NCBI GenBank assembly: GCA_003135935.1
Contig: PNBI01000026.1
Span: 1-36,030 of the forward strand
DNA: 36,030 bases
Reading direction: 5' to 3'
Source of the DNA: Methanomassiliicoccaceae archaeon
Lineage (GTDB): Archaea; Thermoplasmatota; Thermoplasmata; Methanomassiliicoccales; UBA472
This document shows positions 26,788 to 35,489 of the stretch, one piece after another; positions within the stretch are counted from its first letter, which is position 1; the number at the start of each line of letters is the position of its first letter. The notes beneath the pieces are model-generated. The model did not search any database. It was not told the origin of the DNA and worked only from the letters and a program-made list of their open reading frames with translations. The translations under genes were made by a program, and so were the position numbers.

Positions 26788-27410
26788 TAGAACCACTTAC
26801 CCCTAATCTCTCGCCATTCCTGCTCAAGCATCGAGTGTAGGATCGAATCCCAGAAACGGCCCTTCTTCCATTGATGATCCCTCATGGATCCTTCCTTCCT
26901 GAACCCAAAATCCTCAAGAATCGACATATGCTCCTTTCTGAACTCGAAGGTCTCGGTGAATATCTTGTGAAGGGCCATCTGATCAAACCCGTATGCGCAA
27001 AGCAAAGCGAGCGAGCACCTCATGTCATTCTCATAGAGGTCCTTGTCTTGGGCTCTTGAAGGGTCGACCAGAAATGACAGCTCAGCCCTCCTGTTTACTG
27101 TGTCTATTCTTACTAGGGCACAATAACCAATGAGTTCCTCTTTATCCCCTATTAAGCTCCTTATTGCGAAGACTGCCTGGCTCTCGTCCTTGCTGATTCG
27201 TTGGAACCATTCCTCCTGATTCTGATCCGTTAATGGTTTCCACTGCCTGAGGGTATCGATCTGAGAATTCCTCCATTCCTTTATCTTAGTAAGATCCTCA
27301 TGAATGAGTGCTCCCAAGCATCTTCCTTCCAACGCCATGACCTTTTCCTTTCTCCTCATCGCACCAGCAATCTGATTTTCATCATATCTATCTTTTCCAA
27401 CAAAAGTCAT
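26787..27410 (-). CDS. GNAT N-acetyltransferase, PseH/RimJ-like
   Basis: LTKIKEWRNSQIDTLRQWKPLTDQNQEEWFQRI..., ELSFLVDP, ALHKIFTETFEFRKEHMSILEDFGFRKEGSMRDHQWKKGRFWDSILHSML. Start may be internal (MALEGR, approx. 27338). Confidence 0.82.
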   Translation of the reverse strand: MTFVGKDRYDENQIAGAMRRKEKVMALEGRCLGALIHEDLTKIKEWRNSQIDTLRQWKPLTDQNQEEWFQRISKDESQAVFAIRSLIGDKEELIGYCALVRIDTVNRRAELSFLVDPSRAQDKDLYENDMRCSLALLCAYGFDQMALHKIFTETFEFRKEHMSILEDFGFRKEGSMRDHQWKKGRFWDSILHSMLEQEWREIRGKWF

Positions 27411-27454
27411 CTCCAGGTATAAATAGAGACAGTGGCAATTCCAAGAAGAGCTGA

Positions 27455-28465
27455 ATGAAGAGCGGTGACGATTTCAATGTCCTGATTACCAGTGCCTCAC
27501 GGAAGGTCTGGCTGATTAAGGCCTTTAAACAGGCGATTGCTGAGGAAGGCAAAGGGAAGGTGATAGCGGGAGATGCGAGTCCTAGATCGCCTACACTCTG
27601 CCTCGCCGATGAAGGCGTGATTCTTCCACCAGATGACAATCCAAACCAGGAGAGCTGGTTGCAAGAATATTGCATAAGAAAAGGAATTAAACTGCTGGTT
27701 CCGACCCGGGATGAAGAACTCCCGATCTTCGCGGGTCTTTCGAAGTCGTTTCTTGCCGAAGGAATTAGGATAATGGTGGCTGAAAGTGAAGTCATTGAGA
27801 CTTGCCGTGATAAGGGAAAATTCGTCGAATTCTGCCAAGCCCATGGGTTCAGAACTCCCATGACTTTTAGCGCCATCGATGAAATCCATAATCGTGATTT
27901 CCCTCTATTTCTCAAGGAACGGTTTGGCAAGGGAGGCAAGAACATTTTCCAGGCGAAAGACCGCGCAGACCTGGAATACATCCTTAAGAGGATGCAGGAC
28001 CCGATCGTCCAGAAATTCGTCGATGCCACAGAGTATACTGTCGACGTCCTTTCCAATTTCGAAGGTGAAGTCATCAGCGCTATCCCACGGGAGCGCTCCC
28101 TCATTATTGCTGGAGAATCACAGGTCTCTATAACTAGGATGAACTGGAAGATAATCCATGAAGCATCGAATCTATCCACAGAACTCGGGCTCGTAGGTCA
28201 TAACACCATCCAGTGCTTCGAAACCGAGGGTGATGTGGAGTTCATTGAGGTAAACCCTCGATTCGGAGGAGCGGCGAACCTCGGTTTTGCTGCTGGTTGC
28301 TGCAGTCCAAGGTTATTGATCGATATGGTTCGTGGCAAACCAGTGCTGCCACGGCTCGGTCAATTCAAGCCAAATTTGATGATGCTACGGTATTCGCAAG
28401 ATCTCTTCATACAAGAGGAGGAGCTGGTGCATTCATTTGACAAGAATCAAAGCCGTGTTGTTTGA
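27455..28465 (+). CDS. ATP-grasp domain protein (carbamoyl-phosphate-synthase-like ligase)
   Basis: NVLITSASRKVWLIKAFKQA...GDASPRSP...; FPLFLKERFGKGGKNIFQ; ATEYTVDVLSNFEGEVISAIPRER; EGDVEFIEVNPRFGGAANLGFAAG. Confidence 0.88.
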   Translation: MKSGDDFNVLITSASRKVWLIKAFKQAIAEEGKGKVIAGDASPRSPTLCLADEGVILPPDDNPNQESWLQEYCIRKGIKLLVPTRDEELPIFAGLSKSFLAEGIRIMVAESEVIETCRDKGKFVEFCQAHGFRTPMTFSAIDEIHNRDFPLFLKERFGKGGKNIFQAKDRADLEYILKRMQDPIVQKFVDATEYTVDVLSNFEGEVISAIPRERSLIIAGESQVSITRMNWKIIHEASNLSTELGLVGHNTIQCFETEGDVEFIEVNPRFGGAANLGFAAGCCSPRLLIDMVRGKPVLPRLGQFKPNLMMLRYSQDLFIQEEELVHSFDKNQSRVV

Positions 28466-29144
28466 CCTGGATGATACCTTGTATTTCGAGCCGAACTATG
28501 TGCATAGTGGCTTCAGGGCTATTGCTCAATACACCGCAAAACGTCATGGACTGGATGAACATAGAGTCTTGAACGATCTTATGGAGATCCTTCAGAAAGA
28601 AGGTAGGGGGAAGGTATTTGATTATTGGATTGAAAGAGAGGGTTTGCATGATTTGGTCACAGTCCCAGAACTGGTGAATGTTTATCGGGAGCATGTCCCG
28701 ACAATCAATTTCTATCCTGATGTGGCACCGACACTGAAACGATTGCGTGCTAAGGGACTATTATTGGGGGTCATAACAGATGGAAACCTGTTGGCACAGA
28801 CTAATAAGGTCCAAGCCCTCGGAGTAAGAGACATGGTAGACCTGGTCATTTGCACAGACGAGAGAGGACAAGCTTACTGGAAGCCCAACCCTCGAGTGTT
28901 CTTGGACGCATTGGGCAGCTTAAAAATAAGGCCGAAGGAATCAATCTATATCGGCAATGATCCAAGAAAGGACTTCTCCGGTCCAGAACAGATAGGTATG
29001 TGGGCGGTGCACATTGAGCGTTCCCATGTTGGAGAACATTCCTGCCAAGCGGATTTCCATATCATTGGGCTCGACCAGGTTGAGAAAGCCATCCGATTCT
29101 TTGATTCGAAATTAGAACAATTTGATGCCGGTCGGAACCAATGA
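28437..29144 (+). CDS. HAD-superfamily hydrolase
   Basis: IKAVLFDLDDTLYFEP, LLLGVITDGN, KPNPRVFLDALGSL, IYIGNDPRKDFSGPEQIGM. TTG start at 28437 overlaps ATP-grasp gene by 29 nt. Confidence 0.9.
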   Translation: MTRIKAVLFDLDDTLYFEPNYVHSGFRAIAQYTAKRHGLDEHRVLNDLMEILQKEGRGKVFDYWIEREGLHDLVTVPELVNVYREHVPTINFYPDVAPTLKRLRAKGLLLGVITDGNLLAQTNKVQALGVRDMVDLVICTDERGQAYWKPNPRVFLDALGSLKIRPKESIYIGNDPRKDFSGPEQIGMWAVHIERSHVGEHSCQADFHIIGLDQVEKAIRFFDSKLEQFDAGRNQ

Positions 29145-29260
29145 TGTATCGATGACTTCGGAAACTTTGACAGAGAATGTGTAGGCCAGAGATGATTAAT
29201 TGATGGTTGCATCGAACTTGGCCGTATACTCAGCATCTTTTCATATGACCATTTCACTAT

Positions 29261-30370
29261 ATGGCTAGCGATCTGCTTCAAAATGAATATTCCAAGGAGT
29301 ATGCGGTGTTGATCGGGGAATTCAGGATCGGGGACAGAGCCCTAGGGGGGGACCACCCTGTTTACGTGGTTGCGGAATTGTCGGCCAACCATCTCCAGGA
29401 TTTTCATATTGCGGAAGAGATCGTTAAAAGAGCCAAGCTAGCAGGCGCCAATGCTATCAAGACCCAAACCTACTCACCAGATAGCCTCACAATCAATTTT
29501 GCCACTGGTGGAGAAAAAGCCTGCCAAGGCACCATCTGGCAAGGCACACCACTCTATGAACTTTATTCTAGGGCATGCACCCCAATGGAATGGCAGGAGA
29601 AAATTAGGGATCTAGCGGTTGGATTGGGCATGGATTTCTTCTCCACCGCCTTCTCTGAAAAGGATGTCGAATTCTTGGAGAAACTCGATGTGCCTGTCCA
29701 TAAGATCGCCTCCTTTGAGATAGTCGACATACCTTTGATCGAATACATGGCCTCGACCGGAAAGCCGTTAATCATATCAACCGGGATGGCAACGATTGAT
29801 GAAATCCATGAGGCCGTCGATACTGCAGTTTCCTTTGGCGCCCCCCAAGTGCTCTTGCTGAAATGCACAAGCGCCTATCCTGCCAAGCCAGAAGAGATGC
29901 ATCTTGCCACAATCCCTGACATGCGGAAACGCTTTGGTGTCCCTGTTGGATTATCTGACCATTCAATGGACTTGGAAGTGCCCATGACAGCAGTGGCGAT
30001 GGGTGCTTGCTTAGTTGAGAAGCATCTTACCCTCGATCGCGGCCTTGGTGGACCAGATTCGAAGTTCTCACTCGAGCCGGATGAATTTGACCGGATGGTC
30101 AAATCGATCAGATTGGTGGAGAGATGCAAGGGAAATATTACATATGGACCAACGGAGGAAGAGAAGAACAGCCTTCCTTGTCGTAGGTCGTTGTACGCCG
30201 TCAAAGATATTATGGCCGGAGAGAAGCTAAGCCTGGATAATGTCAGATCGATTCGACCGGCATATGGCCTTCATCCAAGAGAGATGCGATCAGTCCTTGG
30301 GAGAAAAGCTGCGAGGAATATCAAGGCGGGCGAACCTCTTGAATGGTCAATGCTGTCTGACGAATCGTGA
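29261..30370 (+). CDS. pseI: Nonulosonic acid synthase, pseudaminic acid synthase-like
   Basis: YVVAELSANHLQDFHIAEEIVKRAKLAGANAIKTQTYSPDSLTI, GTIWQGTPLYELYSRACTPMEWQ, KIASFEIVDIPLI, SDHSMDLEVPMTAVAMGACLVEKHLTLDRGLGGPDSKFSLEPDEF; C-terminal SAF domain. Confidence 0.9.
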   Translation: MASDLLQNEYSKEYAVLIGEFRIGDRALGGDHPVYVVAELSANHLQDFHIAEEIVKRAKLAGANAIKTQTYSPDSLTINFATGGEKACQGTIWQGTPLYELYSRACTPMEWQEKIRDLAVGLGMDFFSTAFSEKDVEFLEKLDVPVHKIASFEIVDIPLIEYMASTGKPLIISTGMATIDEIHEAVDTAVSFGAPQVLLLKCTSAYPAKPEEMHLATIPDMRKRFGVPVGLSDHSMDLEVPMTAVAMGACLVEKHLTLDRGLGGPDSKFSLEPDEFDRMVKSIRLVERCKGNITYGPTEEEKNSLPCRRSLYAVKDIMAGEKLSLDNVRSIRPAYGLHPREMRSVLGRKAARNIKAGEPLEWSMLSDES

Positions 30371-31116
30371 CCAGCGTCCGATGTGATAGAATGAACACCA
30401 TCTGCATCATACAGGCGAGGATGGGCAGCACCCGACTGCCAGGAAAAGTCATGATGGATATCATCGGAAAGACGATGCTACAGAGGACCTATGAACGGGT
30501 GAGCAAAGCCAGAAGCATTGATTCGACCATCGTGGCCACGAGCACCCTCGCAGCGGATGATCAACTGGAGCGCTATTGCAATGAGAATGCTTGGCCCTGC
30601 TTCCGGGGTAGCGCTGAGGACGTATTGGAACGCTACTATTCGGCCGCGATTGCCTTCAAGGCGGATGTTATTGTGCGGATTACATCCGATTGTCCTCTCA
30701 TCGATCCTTCTGTTACTGACAAGGTAATCCAACATTTCCAGAAGATTGATTGCGATTATGCCAGCAACGGCTTCCCCCTGAGGACCTTCCCCCGAGGATT
30801 GGACACCGAGGTCTTCAGCTTCCGTGCGCTCGAACGCTCTTGGCATGAGGATACTGATCTATCGACGAGGGAGCATGTCACCCAATATATTCAAAGAAAC
30901 CCACGAAAATTTCGGTTGACGGGAATAATGAATCCAATCGATTATTCTCATCTTAGATGGACGGTGGACGAACCGAGGGACCTAGAGTTCGTGAGGCGCG
31001 TGTACTCGATGATGGCAAGGGACTATTTCAGCTGGGAGGATGTGGTATCCTTGTTGAAGAAGTCTCCTGAGCTGATAGATATCAACAAGGATGTTACGCA
31101 AAAGGCATTGCCTTGA
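30367..31116 (+). CDS. SpsF/PseF-like cytidylyltransferase
   Basis: ICIIQARMGSTRLPGKVMMDIIGKTMLQRTYERV, FRGSAEDVLERYYSAA, VRITSDCPLIDPSV, DYASNGFPLRTFPRGLDTEVF; start codon region overlaps PseI stop. Confidence 0.87.
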   Translation: MTSVRCDRMNTICIIQARMGSTRLPGKVMMDIIGKTMLQRTYERVSKARSIDSTIVATSTLAADDQLERYCNENAWPCFRGSAEDVLERYYSAAIAFKADVIVRITSDCPLIDPSVTDKVIQHFQKIDCDYASNGFPLRTFPRGLDTEVFSFRALERSWHEDTDLSTREHVTQYIQRNPRKFRLTGIMNPIDYSHLRWTVDEPRDLEFVRRVYSMMARDYFSWEDVVSLLKKSPELIDINKDVTQKALP

Positions 31117-31125
31117 TTAAAAGAA

Positions 31126-32271
31126 TCAAAAGATGTCCCTTAGACATTTCCTAACGTCTTCGATTACCTGGTTGACCTGGCCATCCGTCATCGTGCCGAA
31201 TATCGGTATGCTAAGTATCTTGCCATAGGCTTCCTCTGCTTTTGGACAGAGACCTGCCCCGGTGCCGAACGTTGTTACATAATATGGATGAAGATGAACT
31301 GGAATATAATGCACATTTACGCCGATGCCAAGCTTCCTGAGCCCGACGAACATCTTATTCCGGTTTATGGACCCGCCTTCGATCTCGATGACGAATAGAT
31401 GATAAGCATGCTTGCATCCCGATGTCACCCCCAGCATGCGAATGCCTTTTATGTCCTTGAATTCCTGTAAGTATACGGCCGCAATTTCTCGCCGTCTCTC
31501 CAGCCATCTTGGCAACTTTCTCAACTGGCTAATCCCTAGAGCGCATTGGATGTCCGTCAATCTGTAGTTATAACCCAGCTCGGTCATCTCATAGAACCAG
31601 GTCTGGTCTGCCTCCCGTTGTCGAGCCGTTCTATCAATCCCATGATTGCGGAATCTCCGCATACTTTCCTCAAATTCGTCATTCTCGGTAAGCACCATCC
31701 CCCCTTCTCCAGTGGTGATGTGTTTCACCGGATGGAAACTAAGCGCGGTTAGGTCGGCCAAAGCTCCGATCTTCTTCCCCTTATACTCCGCCCCCAGAGC
31801 GTGGCAGGCGTCAGAAATCAAAATCAGATCCTTTTCATATGCTATCTCATTCAGTTCGTCGTAAGGGCAGGGGTTGCCAGCATAATCCACGCTCACAATC
31901 GCTTTTGTGGCTTTCGTAATCTTCGATCTTACTTGATTTGGATCGATCAAAAGTGTATCGGGATCGACGTCAACGAAGACCGGCCTGCCACCTTGGTATA
32001 CGATGCAATTGGCACTCGCCGCGAACGTCATAGGGGTAACAAGGACTTCATCGCCTGGCCCTATTCCAGCTGCTGCGATGGCGGTATGCAAGGCTGCAGT
32101 TCCATTTGACACTGCCACACCGTATTTGGCCGATGTGAATGAGCATATTGCCCGTTCGAACTCCTCGATCCTCGGGCCGGTGGTAAGCCAATCTGATCTC
32201 AGGACCTCGACGACTGCATTGATGTCCTCTTCATCTATTGACTGCTTACCATAAGGGATCACTCCGCGCAT
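31126..32271 (-). CDS. pseC: UDP-4-amino-4,6-dideoxy-N-acetyl-beta-L-altrosamine transaminase-like DegT family protein
   Basis: IPYGKQSIDEEDINAVVEVLRSDWLTTGPRIEEFE, VTPMTFAASANCIVYQGG, DACHALGAEYKGKKIG, SFHPVKHITTGEGGMVLTEND. Confidence 0.92.
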   Translation of the reverse strand: MRGVIPYGKQSIDEEDINAVVEVLRSDWLTTGPRIEEFERAICSFTSAKYGVAVSNGTAALHTAIAAAGIGPGDEVLVTPMTFAASANCIVYQGGRPVFVDVDPDTLLIDPNQVRSKITKATKAIVSVDYAGNPCPYDELNEIAYEKDLILISDACHALGAEYKGKKIGALADLTALSFHPVKHITTGEGGMVLTENDEFEESMRRFRNHGIDRTARQREADQTWFYEMTELGYNYRLTDIQCALGISQLRKLPRWLERRREIAAVYLQEFKDIKGIRMLGVTSGCKHAYHLFVIEIEGGSINRNKMFVGLRKLGIGVNVHYIPVHLHPYYVTTFGTGAGLCPKAEEAYGKILSIPIFGTMTDGQVNQVIEDVRKCLRDIF

Positions 32272-33245
32272 CCAGATTCCTTCACTAGGGTTTTCAATTG
32301 TTCAACCGACAGCCACTCAGCATTCGAATCGCTCGAATAACGGAATCCTTCTGGTATCGGCTTCTTGCTTTCCCATTTGATGTAGCCCCAGGACGGTTCC
32401 GAAGGCTCAATGATAAACATATCATCATGATCGACGGTACTTCGCATCTCATCTTCGGATATCAAGACCTCATGAATCTTCTCACCCGGACGGACCCCTG
32501 TATATTCAACGGAACACCCTGGGGCTATCGCCTTGCCTAAGTCGGTCAATGACATGCTTGGTATCTTTGGGACGAAAATCTCCCCACCGTGCATGCGTTC
32601 AACGTTCTTAATCACGAAATCCACACCTTGATTAATGGTGATCCAGAAACGGGTCATTCTTTTATCCGTTATCGTAATTTTGCCAGCCTTTCTCTGCTGC
32701 AGGAATAGTGGAACCACGCTGCCCCGGCTTCCGATTACGTTGCCATATCTGACGCAGCTGAACCGTGTCCCCTTCGCCCCACTGTAAGAATTAGCCTGGA
32801 TGAAGAGCTTCTCCGCCACAAGCTTCGTGGCACCATATAGATTCACAGGATTGACCGCTTTGTCCGTACTGAGGGCAATGATTTTTGAGACCCCGCAGTC
32901 AAGGGCAGCCTCAATGACGTTCTTCGCACCATTGACGTTGGTATTTATCGCTTCGATAGGATTGTACTCGCAGGCGGGTACTTGCTTCATCGCTGCCGCA
33001 TGTACAACGATATCGACATCTCCCATCGCCCGCGTCAGCCTCCCTTGGTCCCTGACGTCTCCTATGAAATACCGAATGCTAGGGTGGTTGAACCCCGATA
33101 TTCTCATCTCATGCTGCTTCAGTTCGTCTCTGCTGAAGATGATGAGTTTCTTGGGCTTGTACTCGTTCAACATGACCTTTGTGAACTTCTTGCCAAAAGA
33201 ACCAGTACCGCCAGTGATGAGCACTACCTTATCATCCCAACGCAT
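32259..33245 (-). CDS. pseB: UDP-N-acetylglucosamine 4,6-dehydratase (inverting)-like
   Basis: VVLITGGTGSFGKKFTKVMLNEYKPKKLIIFSRDELKQHEMR, VVHAAAMKQVPACEYNPIEAINTNVNGAKNVIEAA, SVVPLFLQQ. Confidence 0.94.
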   Translation of the reverse strand: MRWDDKVVLITGGTGSFGKKFTKVMLNEYKPKKLIIFSRDELKQHEMRISGFNHPSIRYFIGDVRDQGRLTRAMGDVDIVVHAAAMKQVPACEYNPIEAINTNVNGAKNVIEAALDCGVSKIIALSTDKAVNPVNLYGATKLVAEKLFIQANSYSGAKGTRFSCVRYGNVIGSRGSVVPLFLQQRKAGKITITDKRMTRFWITINQGVDFVIKNVERMHGGEIFVPKIPSMSLTDLGKAIAPGCSVEYTGVRPGEKIHEVLISEDEMRSTVDHDDMFIIEPSEPSWGYIKWESKKPIPEGFRYSSDSNAEWLSVEQLKTLVKESGCAE

Positions 33246-33329
33246 GTTCGTTCCTAAAGGTTATCGGGATATTTATGTTGTTGCGGATGGCGATTCGACT
33301 AGTATGTCGATCAGCTAAAGCGAACCATT

Positions 33330-34520
33330 GTGAGAATCGCCAGCGAAGAACAGATTATTACCACCAATTACATTGATGGGACGATGCCACGCGTCGCGCT
33401 GCTACGCTCTCGTTTTCCAGATGTCAGGCTGGAGAAGGAAGCCAGGGCGCTGACGAAAGGCGGATTCCAGGCGGAGATAATCGCCTGGGATCGGAAGAGG
33501 GGATCGCCCTCCATCAAGGCGGATGATGGCATCAATGTCATGAAGCTTGAGTTAGCAGCTCCGCCGAGCAGCATCCTCGTCATTCTGCTGCTCCCGGTCT
33601 GGATGTGCTATGCGTTCACGAAATTGCTCCGGAGCAAGGTGGACACGGTGCATGCCGCAGACTTTGATGCCTGCCTCCCAGCTATGCTGGCCGCGAGGAT
33701 AAAGAACATTCCAGTGGTTTATGACATCTACGACCTTTACGCCGAGACCATGGCCTTCCCGTTCATGAAGAACTGGCTTCGCAAAACAATCAGTTCCTTA
33801 GACCGTCAGCTTATGGAGCAAGCGAGAACGATAGTCCTGCCGGACGAATCACGCTTAAGTCAGATAGGCGAGCAGTTCAATGAAAAGACGGTCTACGTTT
33901 ACAATTCGCCTGAGGAGAAGCCTGATGAACGCATCCTCAATCTCGCAAGTCAAGAACATGAAGGCTTCGTACTGTTCTTCGGAGGCGAGGTGACCGAAGA
34001 TCGCTGTCTTCATCTTGTGATCGAGGCAGTCACGGACCTTCCAGAGGTGGATTTGAAGATCGTTGGACCAGCAAGTGGTGCTTACGCCCAGCAATTGAGA
34101 GAGCTGGCATCAAAGGCCCCGAACGTTGATCTTCAGCTGTCCTGGCATCAACCCGATTACATCATGAAATGCGTGAGGGAATCAGATGCATTATTCGCCA
34201 TCTATGATCCAAGCATCCCCAACAATAGGTACTCCAGCCCGAACAAGCTGTTCGAGGCGATGATGTGCCAAAAGCCAATCATCGTCAATCCTGGAACGTC
34301 GATGGACCGGATCGTTCAGGGCGAGAATTGCGGAATCGTGATGGAAAACCTGACAACGTCAGCCCTGCGAAGTGCGATCTTGAAATTGAAGAACGATGCT
34401 CATCTCCGCGTGACACTCGGCAAGAATGGAAGAGCCGCATACGAGGAACGATATGGATGGTCGATCATGGAACAACGCCTCATAGAGGCACACAAAAGAC
34501 TCGTTCATTGGCTGCAATGA
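33330..34520 (+). CDS. Glycosyltransferase family 4 (GT-B) protein
   Basis: VALLRSRFPDVRLEKEARALTKGGFQAEIIAWDR, HAADFDACLPAMLAARIKNIPVVYDIYDLYAET, LFFGGEVTEDRCLHLVIEAV, NKLFEAMMCQKPIIVNPGTSMDRIV. Start may be at MPRVALL (33384). Confidence 0.88.
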   Translation: MRIASEEQIITTNYIDGTMPRVALLRSRFPDVRLEKEARALTKGGFQAEIIAWDRKRGSPSIKADDGINVMKLELAAPPSSILVILLLPVWMCYAFTKLLRSKVDTVHAADFDACLPAMLAARIKNIPVVYDIYDLYAETMAFPFMKNWLRKTISSLDRQLMEQARTIVLPDESRLSQIGEQFNEKTVYVYNSPEEKPDERILNLASQEHEGFVLFFGGEVTEDRCLHLVIEAVTDLPEVDLKIVGPASGAYAQQLRELASKAPNVDLQLSWHQPDYIMKCVRESDALFAIYDPSIPNNRYSSPNKLFEAMMCQKPIIVNPGTSMDRIVQGENCGIVMENLTTSALRSAILKLKNDAHLRVTLGKNGRAAYEERYGWSIMEQRLIEAHKRLVHWLQ

Positions 34521-34538
34521 TAGAGTATCTGTGACTAC

Positions 34539-35489
34539 TCAATCCAACGAAACGGTGCAACCCTTGGCCAGTGATTCCTTGGCCTTTTCGATGAGCTCTA
34601 CCGTCCTGACCCCTATGGTACCGGAATTCCTGGTCTCGCTCTGCGGGTCGGAGATCGATTGCACGAAATGCAACAGCTCTGTCCGAATGGTGTTGTTCCT
34701 CTCGACACCCAACTTATAGGTGTAGCCGGACTCATAGATCGTGATCTCTTGGCCGACCGCATCGATGTATGCCGATCTGCCCTCTCCGATGACACTAATC
34801 TGGCGGACCTTTCTTGGAGATAGCCAGCTCAGGGTCGCATGTGAGATGACGCCCGACTTCAGCTCAGAGATGATGTAGGCGGTCTCCTCAAGTTCCTTTC
34901 GCCGGAACGGCTTGGCCACGCAGGTCACCCGATTCGGCCACTCATCCAGCAGGAAGTTTATGATATCGAAATAGTGAGGAGCTAGGTCCACGATCACGTC
35001 ACGGTCGGCGAAGGGCTGTTCGAGGTTGGTCCATTCAAGCTCGATCAGGAAGACCTTTCCAAAGAACTTCTCCTTGATCAACCGCCTTATCTCCAGCAAC
35101 GCATTGTTGAAACGATAGATATGGCCGACGGAAAGAGTCAATCCTTTCTGCTCCGCCAATGCCACCAGTGTCTTGCCTTCCTCGCTCGATAGAGTCAATG
35201 GCTTCTCAACCAGGACGTGCTTTCCCGCCTCAAGCGCCTCTTTACAGGCTGGATAATGCAGAATGTTCGGCAAGCAGATATTCACAGCTTTTATGCTCGG
35301 GATTGCCAGGACCTCGTGATAATCTTGGACGAGCGTCTCCACTCCATATCGGTCCCTGGCAAGCTCCAGGTTCTTTTTCGATAGATCCGACACCGCCTTG
35401 ACCTTCACATTGGGGATGTTGCTCCATTCTTCCACGATCTTGCGGCCCCAATAGCCTACTCCGAGGACGCCGACCTCAAAGGATTTCAT
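34539..35489 (-). CDS. Gfo/Idh/MocA-family oxidoreductase
   Basis: MKSFEVGVLGVGYWGRKIVEEWSNIPNVKVKAVSD, HVLVEKPLTLSSEEGKTLVALAEQKGLTLSVGHIYRFNNAL. Confidence 0.92.
   Translation of the reverse strand: MKSFEVGVLGVGYWGRKIVEEWSNIPNVKVKAVSDLSKKNLELARDRYGVETLVQDYHEVLAIPSIKAVNICLPNILHYPACKEALEAGKHVLVEKPLTLSSEEGKTLVALAEQKGLTLSVGHIYRFNNALLEIRRLIKEKFFGKVFLIELEWTNLEQPFADRDVIVDLAPHYFDIINFLLDEWPNRVTCVAKPFRRKELEETAYIISELKSGVISHATLSWLSPRKVRQISVIGEGRSAYIDAVGQEITIYESGYTYKLGVERNNTIRTELLHFVQSISDPQSETRNSGTIGVRTVELIEKAKESLAKGCTVSLD

Noticed and set aside
29145-29260. Possible C/D box sRNA (TGATG and GATGA motifs) upstream of pseI
   Set aside because: No correctly ordered RUGAUGA ... CUGA box set could be identified by eye.
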